Assembly (NCBI GenBank): GCA_017619975.1
Contig: JAFZRH010000026.1
Coordinates: forward strand, 1 to 46,908
Reading direction: 5' to 3'
DNA from: Lachnospiraceae bacterium
GTDB lineage: Bacteria; Bacillota; Clostridia; Lachnospirales; Lachnospiraceae
DNA length: 46,908 bases
Part shown: piece after piece, positions 9,040 to 16,810 of the stretch
Numbering within the stretch: the first letter of the stretch is position 1
Layout: every line of letters starts with the position of its first letter
Translations under genes and position numbers: made by a program
Notes under the pieces: model-generated
What the model was told of the DNA's origin: nothing
Databases searched by the model: none
What the model saw: only the letters and a program-made list of their open reading frames with translations

Positions 9040-9558
9040 TTATTTCGTTACGAGATCTTTCTCGTAAACTGTCAGGATGCAGGGACCGCCGTCGCGGGAG
9101 TCTTCCTCGGAATCTTCCCGGACCAGGGAAAAACCGAGCTTTTCGATCAGCCCCCGCGAGGCGGCATTGGTCTTTCGTGCATAGCAGAAAAAGCGACGGG
9201 CGCCGTACTGCTGCACGGCGTAGTCGATCAGAAGCCGCAGGATCTGCTCGCCGTAGCCTAAGCGGAAATAATCCGGTCCCAGGCAGATGCCGCGCTCCTC
9301 CGCGACGCCGGGCTCGGGCGAATGGACGCCGGCAAAGCCGATGGCGCGGCCGCTTTTCTTTTCATAGATCGTCCAGGATTCATGACTCTTCTGAAAGGCG
9401 ATGGTCCGTTCCATGCGGGCCTTCGCGTCTTCTTCGCTTGCGGTCAGGTTCCAGAACATATAGCGGGCGCTTTCCGGCCGGGACCAGACATTTTCGTACA
9501 TGTCCTTCCAGTCGGAGAGCTTGCCCTTATCTAAGATCAGGTCTTTGGTCTCTAGCAT
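9040..9558 (-). CDS. GNAT family N-acetyltransferase
   Basis: A 172-residue protein with the RimJ/RimL-type layout: N-terminal ETKDLILDKGKLSDWKDM, a central strand (IGFAGVHS) and the acetyl-CoA region CLGPDYFRLGYGEQILRLL, where the usual RxxGxG/A loop reads RLGYGE. The C-terminal NAASRGLIEKLGF is characteristic. The acceptor is unknown. Start 9558 follows AAAGGAG with 5 nt spacing. It is upstream of the M29 peptidase and downstream of the ABC genes, from which it is separated by a palindromic repeat. Confidence 0.88.
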   Translation of the reverse strand: MLETKDLILDKGKLSDWKDMYENVWSRPESARYMFWNLTASEEDAKARMERTIAFQKSHESWTIYEKKSGRAIGFAGVHSPEPGVAEERGICLGPDYFRLGYGEQILRLLIDYAVQQYGARRFFCYARKTNAASRGLIEKLGFSLVREDSEEDSRDGGPCILTVYEKDLVTK

Positions 9559-9596
9559 CTGAGCTCCTTTCTTCGTGCGTTCATCTATAGTTTTTG

Positions 9597-9679
9597 GGCC
9601 GGAGCGACGCGAGCCGGACAATACTTTCGAGGGGCCTTTTTTGTGCCCCGAGAAAGTTTTCGTCCGGGCGCGGAGCGGC
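9597..9679. repeat. Intergenic imperfect palindrome, copy 3
   Basis: Left arm CGAGCCGGACAATACTTTCG (from 9610) and right arm CGAGAAAGTTTTCGTCCGGGC (9649-9669) form a long near-perfect hairpin around a T6 loop. It is almost the same as the copy at 5658 in its outer arms and lies between the ABC exporter and the GNAT gene. Confidence 0.75.
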
Positions 9680-9711
9680 GAAGATCCTGGCGCAGCACGG
9701 CTGAATCGGCT

Positions 9712-11526
9712 TTATCCCAGCACGTTTGCCGTCGCTTCGTCCTCGTACTGACGGGTGTAGAGTTCCTTATAGTATCCGTTTAAGGCCAGCAGCTCTTCAT
9801 GCCGTCCCTGCTCCACGATCTTGCCGCCCTTCACGACCAGGATGCAGTCCGCATTCCGGACCGTCGATAAGCGGTGCGCGATCATCACGGACGTGCGTCC
9901 CTTAATGATCGTATCGATCGCGGCCTGGATCTTCTGCTCGGTGATGGTATCTACGGACGAAGTTGCTTCATCCAGTACCAGGATCTTCGGATCGGCCAGG
10001 ATCGCGCGCGCGAAACTGAGCAGCTGCTTTTCACCGGTGGAGAGCAGAGAGCCGTCTTCGCCGACGTCGGTCTCCAGACCTTTTTCCAGCTTGGCGACGA
10101 CCTCGTCCGCCGAGACCAGCTTCAGAGCCCGCTCAATGTCCTCCTCGCCGGCGTTCGGGTTGCCGTAGAGCAGGTTTTCCCTGACGGAGCCGGAGAACAG
10201 GTGAGGCGTCTGCAGCACGTAGCCCAGCGCGCTGTGCAGCCAGAGCTGGCTGCGTTCTCTTGCGTCCTTCCCGTCGATCAGGACCTGTCCTGCCGTGGGT
10301 TCGTAGAAGCGGCAGATCAGGTTCACCAGCGTGGATTTGCCCGCGCCGGTCTCGCCGACGATCGCGATGTTGCTGCCGAAGGGGATCTTCATGTCGAAGT
10401 GTTCCAGCACCATTTCCTCGCCGTCGGGATAGCGGAAGGAAACGTCCTTAAACTCAATGTCGCCGCGGATCTCTTCCCAGTTTTCTTTTTTCGGTTCAAA
10501 GGCGTCGCCGTAGATCCTGACGACTTCTTCGCTGTCCGTCACGTCCGACTTCGTCTCCAGGAGCTTCGTCAAGCGCTCGATATTGACCTGCGTGGTAATG
10601 AAGTCCGAGATGCAGTCGATCATCCAGCGGACCGGCTCCATCATCCCGGTCGCGTAGCTCATGAAGAGGGAGAACGTGCCGACGTCTTCGGCTGCCAGCA
10701 CGCCGCCCTTCCAGAGCACGATCGCGAGCGCCAGCGAGGAGGCCAGGCTGATCGTCGAGGCAAACAGGCCCCGGTAGCGTGCAGCCTTCACGGTGGTGCG
10801 GAGCATTTTGCCGGTCTCGTCCGTAAAATCCCTGCCGATCCGTTCTTCCACGGCCAGCGTTTTGATGGTCCGCGCGCCGGTGATCCCTTCGTTGAAATTG
10901 CCGGTGATGCGGGAGTTGATCTCGCGCACTTCGCGGTTGGTCTGGATCAGACGCGACTGGAAGATGCTGAAGAAGACCGCGATGAGCGGCAGCACCAGAA
11001 GGACCAGCAGCGCCAGCTTCGCGTTCACGATCAGCATGACCACGATCGCGCCGACCAGATAGGAGAGCTGCCAGCTTCCTTCCACCAGCGACCAGGAGAA
11101 GAGGATGCCGATGCGGGACGTATCGCTCATGACCCGGGAGTGGATATAGCCGACGCTGTTCTGATTGTAATAGGCGAAAGACAGCGTCTGCAGATGCTTA
11201 AAGGCCATGCCCCTGAGGTCGCGGTTGATGGAGGATTCCAGCTTCTGCGCGAGATACCCGTTGATGTAGTTGCCTACGCCCGTCACCAAAATGGACAGTA
11301 CGTAGATCAGAATGAACCAGGGCAGGGTGTCCAGCGTACGGTCCCCCACGAAGTGGTTCAGCGCGTAGCGCTGATACAGGGGGATCAGGACGTCGATGAA
11401 ACTGCCTAAAAGCCCCGTAACGATCATGATCAGGATCTCCGGCCGATAGCTCTTCACGTAAGGCAGGATCTTCGGGATCCCGAAAAACGGCAGGGAGACC
11501 TTCTCGTATTTCTCATTATCCGGCAT
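9712..11526 (-). CDS. ABC exporter half-transporter, subunit 2 (catalytic-site Glu present, degenerate signature)
   Basis: A 604-residue ABC transporter half: an N-terminal six-helix exporter domain (about 30-320) followed by a nucleotide-binding domain. Seen: Walker A GETGAGKST (about 389-397), Q-loop VLQTPHLFSG, Walker B ILVLDEATSSVD with the catalytic Glu, and H-loop MIAHRLSTV. The signature is LLSTGEKQ instead of LSGGQ. Its partner has the reverse defect, so the two should form a heterodimer with one degenerate ATP site, as in LmrCD, BmrCD, YfiBC and TM287/288. The start overlaps the partner's end by 11 bp. Export of drugs or lipids is inferred from the family. Confidence 0.93.
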   Translation of the reverse strand: MPDNEKYEKVSLPFFGIPKILPYVKSYRPEILIMIVTGLLGSFIDVLIPLYQRYALNHFVGDRTLDTLPWFILIYVLSILVTGVGNYINGYLAQKLESSINRDLRGMAFKHLQTLSFAYYNQNSVGYIHSRVMSDTSRIGILFSWSLVEGSWQLSYLVGAIVVMLIVNAKLALLVLLVLPLIAVFFSIFQSRLIQTNREVREINSRITGNFNEGITGARTIKTLAVEERIGRDFTDETGKMLRTTVKAARYRGLFASTISLASSLALAIVLWKGGVLAAEDVGTFSLFMSYATGMMEPVRWMIDCISDFITTQVNIERLTKLLETKSDVTDSEEVVRIYGDAFEPKKENWEEIRGDIEFKDVSFRYPDGEEMVLEHFDMKIPFGSNIAIVGETGAGKSTLVNLICRFYEPTAGQVLIDGKDARERSQLWLHSALGYVLQTPHLFSGSVRENLLYGNPNAGEEDIERALKLVSADEVVAKLEKGLETDVGEDGSLLSTGEKQLLSFARAILADPKILVLDEATSSVDTITEQKIQAAIDTIIKGRTSVMIAHRLSTVRNADCILVVKGGKIVEQGRHEELLALNGYYKELYTRQYEDEATANVLG

Positions 11527-13354
11527 AGGAGACTCCTTTCTGCAGATCTGCCGTTCCGGTCTGGATCTCGTAGATCTGCTGATAAATGCCGCCGGCAGTC
11601 TTTAATTCTTCCGGGGTGCCCAGTTCCGTTATGCGGCCCTTGTCCAGCACCAGCACCGTGTCCGCCTGAGAAAGCGTGGTGATGCGGTGAGAGATCAGGA
11701 TGACCGAAGAGCCGGCGAAATGGGACTTTAATGAGGCCCGGATCTTCGCGTCGGTCTCCGTATCCACGGCGGAGAGCGAATCGTCGAAGATCATGATGGG
11801 CGTTCTCTGCGCCAGCGTCCGGGCGATGGCCGCCCGCTGTTTCTGGCCGCCGGAGAGCGTTACGCCGCGTTCGCCCACGAACGTGTCATAGCCCTTGGCA
11901 AAGTCCATGACCGTATCGTCCAGACAGGCGGAGCGGGAGACTTCCCGCACCTCTTCCAGACTCATCTCGGGCCGGGTGATGGCGATGTTTTCCTGCAGCG
12001 TCCGGGAGAAGAGGAAGGGTTCCTGCAGCACCATGCCGATGTTCTTGCGCAGGTAAGCCGTGTCGATATCTTTTATGTCCACGCCGCCGATCGTGATGCG
12101 GCCGCCGTCGTCGGACAAAAGGTACAGCTTGTTCAGGAGCGCCATCAGCGTGGATTTGCCGCTGCCGGTCCCGCCCAGGATCCCCAGCGTTTTTCCCGCG
12201 GGGAGCGTAAAGCTGATGTCGTGCAGCATCTCCGGACTGTCCTCATAGGCAAAGCTGACGTGATCGAATTCGATCGTCTGATCCAGGGGCGGCGTAAGCG
12301 CCTTCTCTGAAGCTTTTTCCTCTTCGGAAGACATGATGTAGGCAATGCGGTCCAGCGACACGCCGGCCTTGCTCATTTCCGCGATCATGCGGCCGAGCAT
12401 GCGGATCGGCCAGATCAGCATGCCGTTGTAGGTAATGAAGGCCACGTATTCGCCGGGCAGCAGCCGGCCGTTAATGCAGCGGGCGGCGCCGACGATCACG
12501 ACCAGCATGACCTGCAGGCTGGCCAGGATATCCGCGCTGCACCAGTAGCGGGCCATTACGCGGGCCAGCCGGATCCACAGGTTGGTATAGGAGGTGTTCT
12601 GCTCGTTGAAGCGGTCCGTTTCCCGGCGCTCCCGTCCGAATGCACGCACCACGCGGACGCCGGTCAGGTTTTCCTGGACCATGGCGGAGAGAGCGCCTTC
12701 GGCCTCGTCCGCTTCCGCAAAGCCTTTCTCGATCCGCTGTGAAAATACATAGGAATAGATCAGGATCAGCGGCATGAGGGAGAGAGCGGTCAGGGTGAGC
12801 GTGACATCCATCCGCAGCATGAAGATGAGCGAAAGGACGACCAGGATCACGATGCGGAAGACCTGCGTCAGCTGTTCCGAGACGAAGTTCTTTAAGGTGT
12901 CGATGTCCGACGTGCAGCGCTGGATGATGTCGCCGGTGCGGTTCTTGCCGTGCCAGGCATAGGGCAGGCGCTCGATATGGGAAAAGAGCGTATCGCGCAT
13001 CGTTTTGACCAGCGTTTCCGAAGCCTTCGTGTCCGAGACGCGGAACAGGTACTGGGCGATCGCTTTGACGAGAGCCACGATGACGATCGCCAGCGCCATG
13101 ATCCAAAGATGCTTGGCCAGACAGGCCATGCCGCCCAGACGGTCCACCAGCTTCAGGACAAACGGCGGCTGCGTCGGTTCGGCGCCGCCCAGCACGTTGT
13201 CGATCGCCATGCGGATGATCTGCGGTCCGACCATGTCGGCGAGGGCGCTGAGGATCGCACTGAGGATCGCTGCGGCGAAAAGGAGGCGGCTCCCCCGCAG
13301 GAAGCGTCCAAGGAGTTTTATATTCTGTTTTGTGTTCTTCTTTTTCTTTTCCAT
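11516..13354 (-). CDS. ABC exporter half-transporter, subunit 1 (Walker B Asp instead of Glu)
   Basis: A 612-residue ABC half-exporter, first gene of the pair. After a Lys-rich N-terminus come six membrane helices (about 25-330), then Walker A GGTGSGKST (about 393-401), Q-loop VLQEPFLFSR, a canonical signature TLSGGQKQR and H-loop LISHRITTL. Walker B ends IMIFDDSLSAVD, so the usual catalytic Glu is Asp. With the partner's altered signature this places both defects in one composite site, the standard asymmetric heterodimer design. No strong ribosome site precedes the ATG; a terminator hairpin, a leader ORF and a promoter precede it, suggesting attenuation. Confidence 0.93.
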   Translation of the reverse strand: MEKKKKNTKQNIKLLGRFLRGSRLLFAAAILSAILSALADMVGPQIIRMAIDNVLGGAEPTQPPFVLKLVDRLGGMACLAKHLWIMALAIVIVALVKAIAQYLFRVSDTKASETLVKTMRDTLFSHIERLPYAWHGKNRTGDIIQRCTSDIDTLKNFVSEQLTQVFRIVILVVLSLIFMLRMDVTLTLTALSLMPLILIYSYVFSQRIEKGFAEADEAEGALSAMVQENLTGVRVVRAFGRERRETDRFNEQNTSYTNLWIRLARVMARYWCSADILASLQVMLVVIVGAARCINGRLLPGEYVAFITYNGMLIWPIRMLGRMIAEMSKAGVSLDRIAYIMSSEEEKASEKALTPPLDQTIEFDHVSFAYEDSPEMLHDISFTLPAGKTLGILGGTGSGKSTLMALLNKLYLLSDDGGRITIGGVDIKDIDTAYLRKNIGMVLQEPFLFSRTLQENIAITRPEMSLEEVREVSRSACLDDTVMDFAKGYDTFVGERGVTLSGGQKQRAAIARTLAQRTPIMIFDDSLSAVDTETDAKIRASLKSHFAGSSVILISHRITTLSQADTVLVLDKGRITELGTPEELKTAGGIYQQIYEIQTGTADLQKGVSYAG

Positions 13355-13374
13355 GATGTTCTGTTTGATTCCAT

Positions 13375-13405
13375 AAAAAAATAGCGCCGCCTTAAAGGCT
13401 CGCTA
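13375..13405 (-). terminator. Intrinsic terminator in the ABC exporter leader (putative attenuator)
   Basis: On the minus strand, TAGCGAGCC (13397-13405) pairs with GGCGGCGCTA (13382-13391), followed by seven T residues (13375-13381). It ends only 20 bp before the ABC start codon and lies downstream of the promoter and the leader ORF, so it must be read through for the operon to be expressed. A second hairpin (GGGAGGC near 13454-13460 with GCCTCCC at 13420-13426) lies just upstream. Confidence 0.8.
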
Positions 13406-13501
13406 CACACAAAAGGTTCGGGAGGCCGATTAAGGTTTCCAGACAGACCGGCCGCCTCCCCATGAGAAGGAAGGATCAGATGCAGGTCTGTACCTGTTCA
13501 A

Positions 13502-13540
13502 TTAGAGGAGATTCGCCTCCCAGCGGACTTTGATGATCAT
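13502..13540 (-). CDS. 12-residue leader peptide upstream of the ABC exporter
   Basis: Short ORF encoding MIIKVRWEANLL. It begins 7 nt after a consensus AAAGGAGG (13548-13555) and about 40 bp after a TTGACA-17-TAGGAT promoter, and stops about 100 bp before an intrinsic terminator. The best ribosome site in this leader therefore serves the short ORF, not the transporter. The 8-mer GGGAGGCG inside its coding sequence (13514-13521) recurs at 13453-13460, and both can pair with GCCTCCC at 13420-13426. This suggests that ribosome position on the leader decides the RNA fold. It has no run of one amino acid, so amino-acid sensing is unlikely. Confidence 0.6.
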   Translation of the reverse strand: MIIKVRWEANLL

Positions 13541-13581
13541 TGATGAGCCTCCTTTCCTGTAATTTTTCATCAATCCCGTTC

Positions 13582-13610
13582 ATCCTACCATTGAAACGAG
13601 CGGATGTCAA
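13582..13610 (-). promoter_or_regulatory. Strong sigma-A-like promoter of the ABC exporter leader
   Basis: Minus strand: a perfect TTGACA (13605-13610), a 17-nt spacer and TAGGAT (13582-13587). Transcription would begin near 13575, about 35 nt ahead of the leader peptide start. Confidence 0.8.
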
Positions 13611-13624
13611 CTGCTTTTTATCTG

Positions 13625-14290
13625 TTATTCCGTTTCCGCCGCGATCACGTGCAGAACGCCGCCTTCCACCCGGAAACGGACGTTGTATTCCGCAAAACGT
13701 ACGCCGTAGATCCGCTCCGGATCTTCCTGATAGGCCGGGCGGGGATCGAGCGAGAGCAGTCCGGTGAGCGCTTCGAGCTTGTCTGCCGGCAGCCGGGACG
13801 CGATACCGTCCGGGATCACGACAGAAAGGCGCCGCGCCTGAAACGCATCGTTTACGCGTGCGTCGGGATAGGCGTCCGCATAAGGCAGATAGGGCTTGAT
13901 ATCAACGATGGGGGTGCCGTTCATTAAGTCCGCGCCGGCCACGACGAGGACCGGCCCCTCCGCCGTTTGCTCCAGCCGGATCAGCTCCACGCAGGAAAGC
14001 CCCAGCCGGTTCGGCCGGAAAGGGGAACGCGTCGCAAAGACGCCCACCCGCGTATTGCCGCCCAGACGCGGCGGTCGGACGGTGGGAGAGAAGGGCGCGT
14101 CCGCCGGGACCTCGGAGAACTCCCAGATCAGCCAGAGATGCGAATAGGCTTCGATCCCCCGGAACGCTTCCGCGGCCCGGTAAGGCGGCTCCATGACGAT
14201 GCGGGAAAGCAGGGCGGGGTTTAAGCCGCTCTGCCGCGGAACACCGAATTTCTCCGTATAATCGTTCTCGATATGTGCGATCGCTCTCAT
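13625..14290 (-). CDS. trmO: TrmO (TsaA/YaeB) family tRNA methyltransferase
   Basis: A 221-residue protein of the TrmO family, which methylates the N6 of t6A37 in tRNA using S-adenosylmethionine. The family signature is plain: RLGGNTRVGVFATRSPFRPN (about 77-96), preceded by SHLWLIWEF and followed by VDIKPYLPYAD. The C-terminal part carries the small domain ending in a beta-hairpin. The start is placed at 14290, after GGGAGGATAACGGC; an upstream in-frame ATG at 14542 would run through the divergent promoter region. A promoter TTGTCT-17-TACATT lies just upstream. The gene ends 15 bp before the exporter promoter. Confidence 0.92.
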   Translation of the reverse strand: MRAIAHIENDYTEKFGVPRQSGLNPALLSRIVMEPPYRAAEAFRGIEAYSHLWLIWEFSEVPADAPFSPTVRPPRLGGNTRVGVFATRSPFRPNRLGLSCVELIRLEQTAEGPVLVVAGADLMNGTPIVDIKPYLPYADAYPDARVNDAFQARRLSVVIPDGIASRLPADKLEALTGLLSLDPRPAYQEDPERIYGVRFAEYNVRFRVEGGVLHVIAAETE

Positions 14291-14309
14291 GCCGTTATCC
14301 TCCCTGAAA

Positions 14310-14338
14310 AATGTATCACAGAAGCACGAAAGAGACAA
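14310..14338 (-). promoter_or_regulatory. Sigma-A-like promoter for trmO
   Basis: Minus strand: TTGTCT (14333-14338), 17 nt, TACATT (14310-14315), ending 20 bp ahead of the start codon at 14290. Judged by eye. Confidence 0.5.
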
Positions 14339-14422
14339 GAGGAAGCCGCAGAAAGAAAGCGGGCGGCCGGAGAAAGCACCCGGACGGAAACACAAAAAAA
14401 AGTATCTTCTTTGCGACAAGTA

Positions 14423-14431
14423 TGCTATAAT
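14423..14431 (+). promoter_or_regulatory. Extended -10 promoter for the sugar transferase operon
   Basis: TGC directly followed by TATAAT (14426-14431) forms an extended -10 element. No good -35 hexamer is present at 17 nt. It lies about 75 bp ahead of the start at 14505 and is divergent from the trmO promoter. Confidence 0.55.
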
Positions 14432-14504
14432 ATTTCGGATCGAAGGGCATCCCGCAGGAGAAAGCCTTCGCTTCCTGTAATTTTTTGAGAGGAAACAACG
14501 CCAT

Positions 14505-15878
14505 ATGGCAAAAGATAAAGAAAAACACGCTTCGACCATCAAGCTCTTAAATACGGGGCACTATCTTCTGAACGTGCTCGGCTTCCTGTTCGTCTTTGTC
14601 AATACCATCGAGCTGGGACCCAGCGAATCCCGGTATTATCTGTACGCGGCCGCGCTGTACGGCGCCCTGCTCTATCTGCTGAACCGTATGTACAACGCCT
14701 ATCTGGTCGGCTTCATGTCGGCCGGAGATATGGCGTACTCCCAGAGCTTGTCCTGCACGCTTTCCATTATGGGGATCTATGCGGTCACGGCCCTGGCCTG
14801 GAAACGCTTTTACAATCCGCTTTACTTCCTGCTGCTGCTGGCGGTGCAGATCCTCTGCAACATTCTCTGGAGCAAGCTGATCACCCGCATCTACTTCAAG
14901 CTGATCCCGCCGCGCAGAACCGCCGTTCTGTACCGCTCCAAGGAAGATCTGCTGCGGATCGAGGAGATTAAAGAAAACCCCCGCAAATTCCGCCTGCTGG
15001 CTTTCCTGCCCGAAGAAAAGCTCGGCGGGGACTTCAAAAAGTCGCTGGCCGGCTATGAGGCGCTGTTCGTGATCGGGATCGATGCCGAGCTGCGCAACCG
15101 GATCACGCAGTACTGTGTGGAAGAGGGGATCCAGGGCTATTTCCTGCCGGACGTGGGCGACGTGATCCTGGCCGGCGCGAAGCATATCCAGTCCTACAGC
15201 GTCCCGGTGCTGAACGTGGAGCGCAAGCAGCCAGTCCCGGAATTCCTGGCTGTCAAGCGGCTTTTCGACATCATTGCCTCCCTGATCGGCCTGATCCTCG
15301 CCAGCCCCTTCATGCTGTTGACGGCGCTGGCCATCAAGCTCTACGATAAAGGCCCGGTCTTCTATACCCAGACCCGTCTGACAAAGGACGCGAAAGTCTT
15401 CCGGATGATCAAATTCCGCAGCATGCGGACGGATGCCGAAAAGGACGGCGTCGCCCGTCTGACGACGGAAAACGACGACCGCATCACGCCGGTCGGCAAG
15501 GTGATCCGGGCCATCCGCATGGATGAGCTGCCGCAGCTGATCAATATCCTGAAGGGGGAGATGAGCATTGTGGGTCCGCGGCCCGAGCGTCCGGAGATTG
15601 CCGAGCAATATGCCAGGGAGTTCCCCGCTTTTCGTCTGAGGCTTCAGGTGAAGGCCGGCCTGACCGGTTACGCGCAGGTCTACGGCCGCTACAACACCGA
15701 TCCCCACGACAAGCTGGAGATGGATCTGATGTATATCAATAAAATGGGCGTCTTTACGGATCTGATGCTGATCTTCGGCACGCTGCGCATCCTCTTTGTG
15801 AGAGAAAGCACCAGCGGGGTCCGGGCGGGGCATATCACGGCGTCGCTGAAGGAAGGAGAGGAGGATCCCGAAGTATGA
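14505..15878 (+). CDS. Polyprenyl-phosphate sugar phosphotransferase (bacterial sugar transferase family)
   Basis: A 457-residue membrane enzyme expected to move a sugar-1-phosphate from a nucleotide sugar to undecaprenyl phosphate, the first step of a surface glycan. Four N-terminal membrane helices (about 15-130) lead to a soluble middle domain, then the catalytic domain (PF02397 type, about 245-440): KRLFDIIASLIGLILASPFM re-entrant helix, KFRSMRTDAEK, MDELPQLINILKGEMSIVGPRP and the KAGLTGYAQVYGR segment. This is the long, WbaP/CpsE-like layout. Its stop overlaps the next glycosyltransferase start (ATGA), so the two probably work on the same lipid-linked glycan. The remaining glycan genes are not in the window. 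Confidence 0.93.
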   Translation: MAKDKEKHASTIKLLNTGHYLLNVLGFLFVFVNTIELGPSESRYYLYAAALYGALLYLLNRMYNAYLVGFMSAGDMAYSQSLSCTLSIMGIYAVTALAWKRFYNPLYFLLLLAVQILCNILWSKLITRIYFKLIPPRRTAVLYRSKEDLLRIEEIKENPRKFRLLAFLPEEKLGGDFKKSLAGYEALFVIGIDAELRNRITQYCVEEGIQGYFLPDVGDVILAGAKHIQSYSVPVLNVERKQPVPEFLAVKRLFDIIASLIGLILASPFMLLTALAIKLYDKGPVFYTQTRLTKDAKVFRMIKFRSMRTDAEKDGVARLTTENDDRITPVGKVIRAIRMDELPQLINILKGEMSIVGPRPERPEIAEQYAREFPAFRLRLQVKAGLTGYAQVYGRYNTDPHDKLEMDLMYINKMGVFTDLMLIFGTLRILFVRESTSGVRAGHITASLKEGEEDPEV

Positions 15879-16786
15879 AGCCGAAGGTCCTGATCCTGCT
15901 GTCCGCGTACAACGGCGAGGCATATCTGACGGAACAGGCCGAGAGCATCCTGACGCAGGAGGGGGCTTTTGACCTGACCCTGCGGATCCGCGACGACGGG
16001 TCGCAGGACAAAACGCCCGAAGTCGCCAGGGCACTTGCCGGACGCTTCCCCGGACGCGTGGAGTATCTGCGCGGGGAAAACCTGGGATACAACGGCAGCT
16101 TCTTTACCCTGATCGACGGGGCGGCCGGCTATGATTTCTACGGTCTGAGCGACCAGGACGATAAATGGCTGCCGGGAAAAGTGGAAGCAGCCGTCGGCGC
16201 TTTAAAAGAAGCGGAGGGACCCGCTCTGTATGCCTGCCCGTCATACACGACAGATGCGGCTTTAAAACCGGTCGGTCAGACCCGGAAGAAGCTCCGGCCG
16301 ATCACGCCGGCCAACACGCTGGTCCAGAACATCTGCCCCGGTCACAACCAGTTCTTCAACAACGAACTGCTGACACTGATACAAAAACCGCGGGATGTTT
16401 CCCGCATCTACGTATACGATCTGTGGATCGCGGGACTGGCGGCGCTGTACGGCCGGATCCTCTTCGATCAGACCCCCCGCACGCTCTACCGCCAGCACGG
16501 GAACAATGAACTGGGTTACGGGAAAAACCTGGTCGGCAAGCTCGTGAAGGACGGCCGGAGCGCCATGCAGGGCAAGGGCAGCCGAAACAAGATCCAGATG
16601 GCTTATTTTGCCGAAGAAAACCGTCCGGCACTGGAAACGCTGGATCTGTATCAGCCGGTACAGGATTTCCTGACAGCCGACAGTTTCGGCAAACGCTTCC
16701 GTGTCCTGCTGTACTGTCCGTTCTACCGGCAGAGCCGGCTGGAAAGTTTTCTGTTCCGCGCCGCCTATCTGTTCGGAAAGTACTAA
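15875..16786 (+). CDS. Family 2 glycosyltransferase
   Basis: A 303-residue GT-A fold glycosyltransferase without membrane helices. Seen: VLILLSAYNGEAYLTEQAES at the N-terminus, the nucleotide-binding DDGSQD, the metal-binding DQDD (in LSDQDDKWLPG, about 93-96) and YRQHGNN near residue 208. The SDQDD and YRQHG signatures are typical of rhamnosyltransferase-like GT2 enzymes of surface polysaccharides; the actual sugar is not readable. Translationally coupled to the priming sugar transferase, suggesting that it adds the second sugar. Confidence 0.9.
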   Translation: MKPKVLILLSAYNGEAYLTEQAESILTQEGAFDLTLRIRDDGSQDKTPEVARALAGRFPGRVEYLRGENLGYNGSFFTLIDGAAGYDFYGLSDQDDKWLPGKVEAAVGALKEAEGPALYACPSYTTDAALKPVGQTRKKLRPITPANTLVQNICPGHNQFFNNELLTLIQKPRDVSRIYVYDLWIAGLAALYGRILFDQTPRTLYRQHGNNELGYGKNLVGKLVKDGRSAMQGKGSRNKIQMAYFAEENRPALETLDLYQPVQDFLTADSFGKRFRVLLYCPFYRQSRLESFLFRAAYLFGKY

Positions 16787-16810
16787 TTTGTTCTGTAAAG
16801 GAGGAGCCCC

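Noticed and set aside
9874-11409. 511-residue open frame on the plus strand
   Set aside because: Antisense to the ABC subunit 2 gene, no motif, no ribosome site.
13355-13560. T-box or metabolite riboswitch in the ABC exporter leader
   Set aside because: No T-box core or other riboswitch consensus is visible; the strong ribosome site on a short ORF fits leader-peptide attenuation better.
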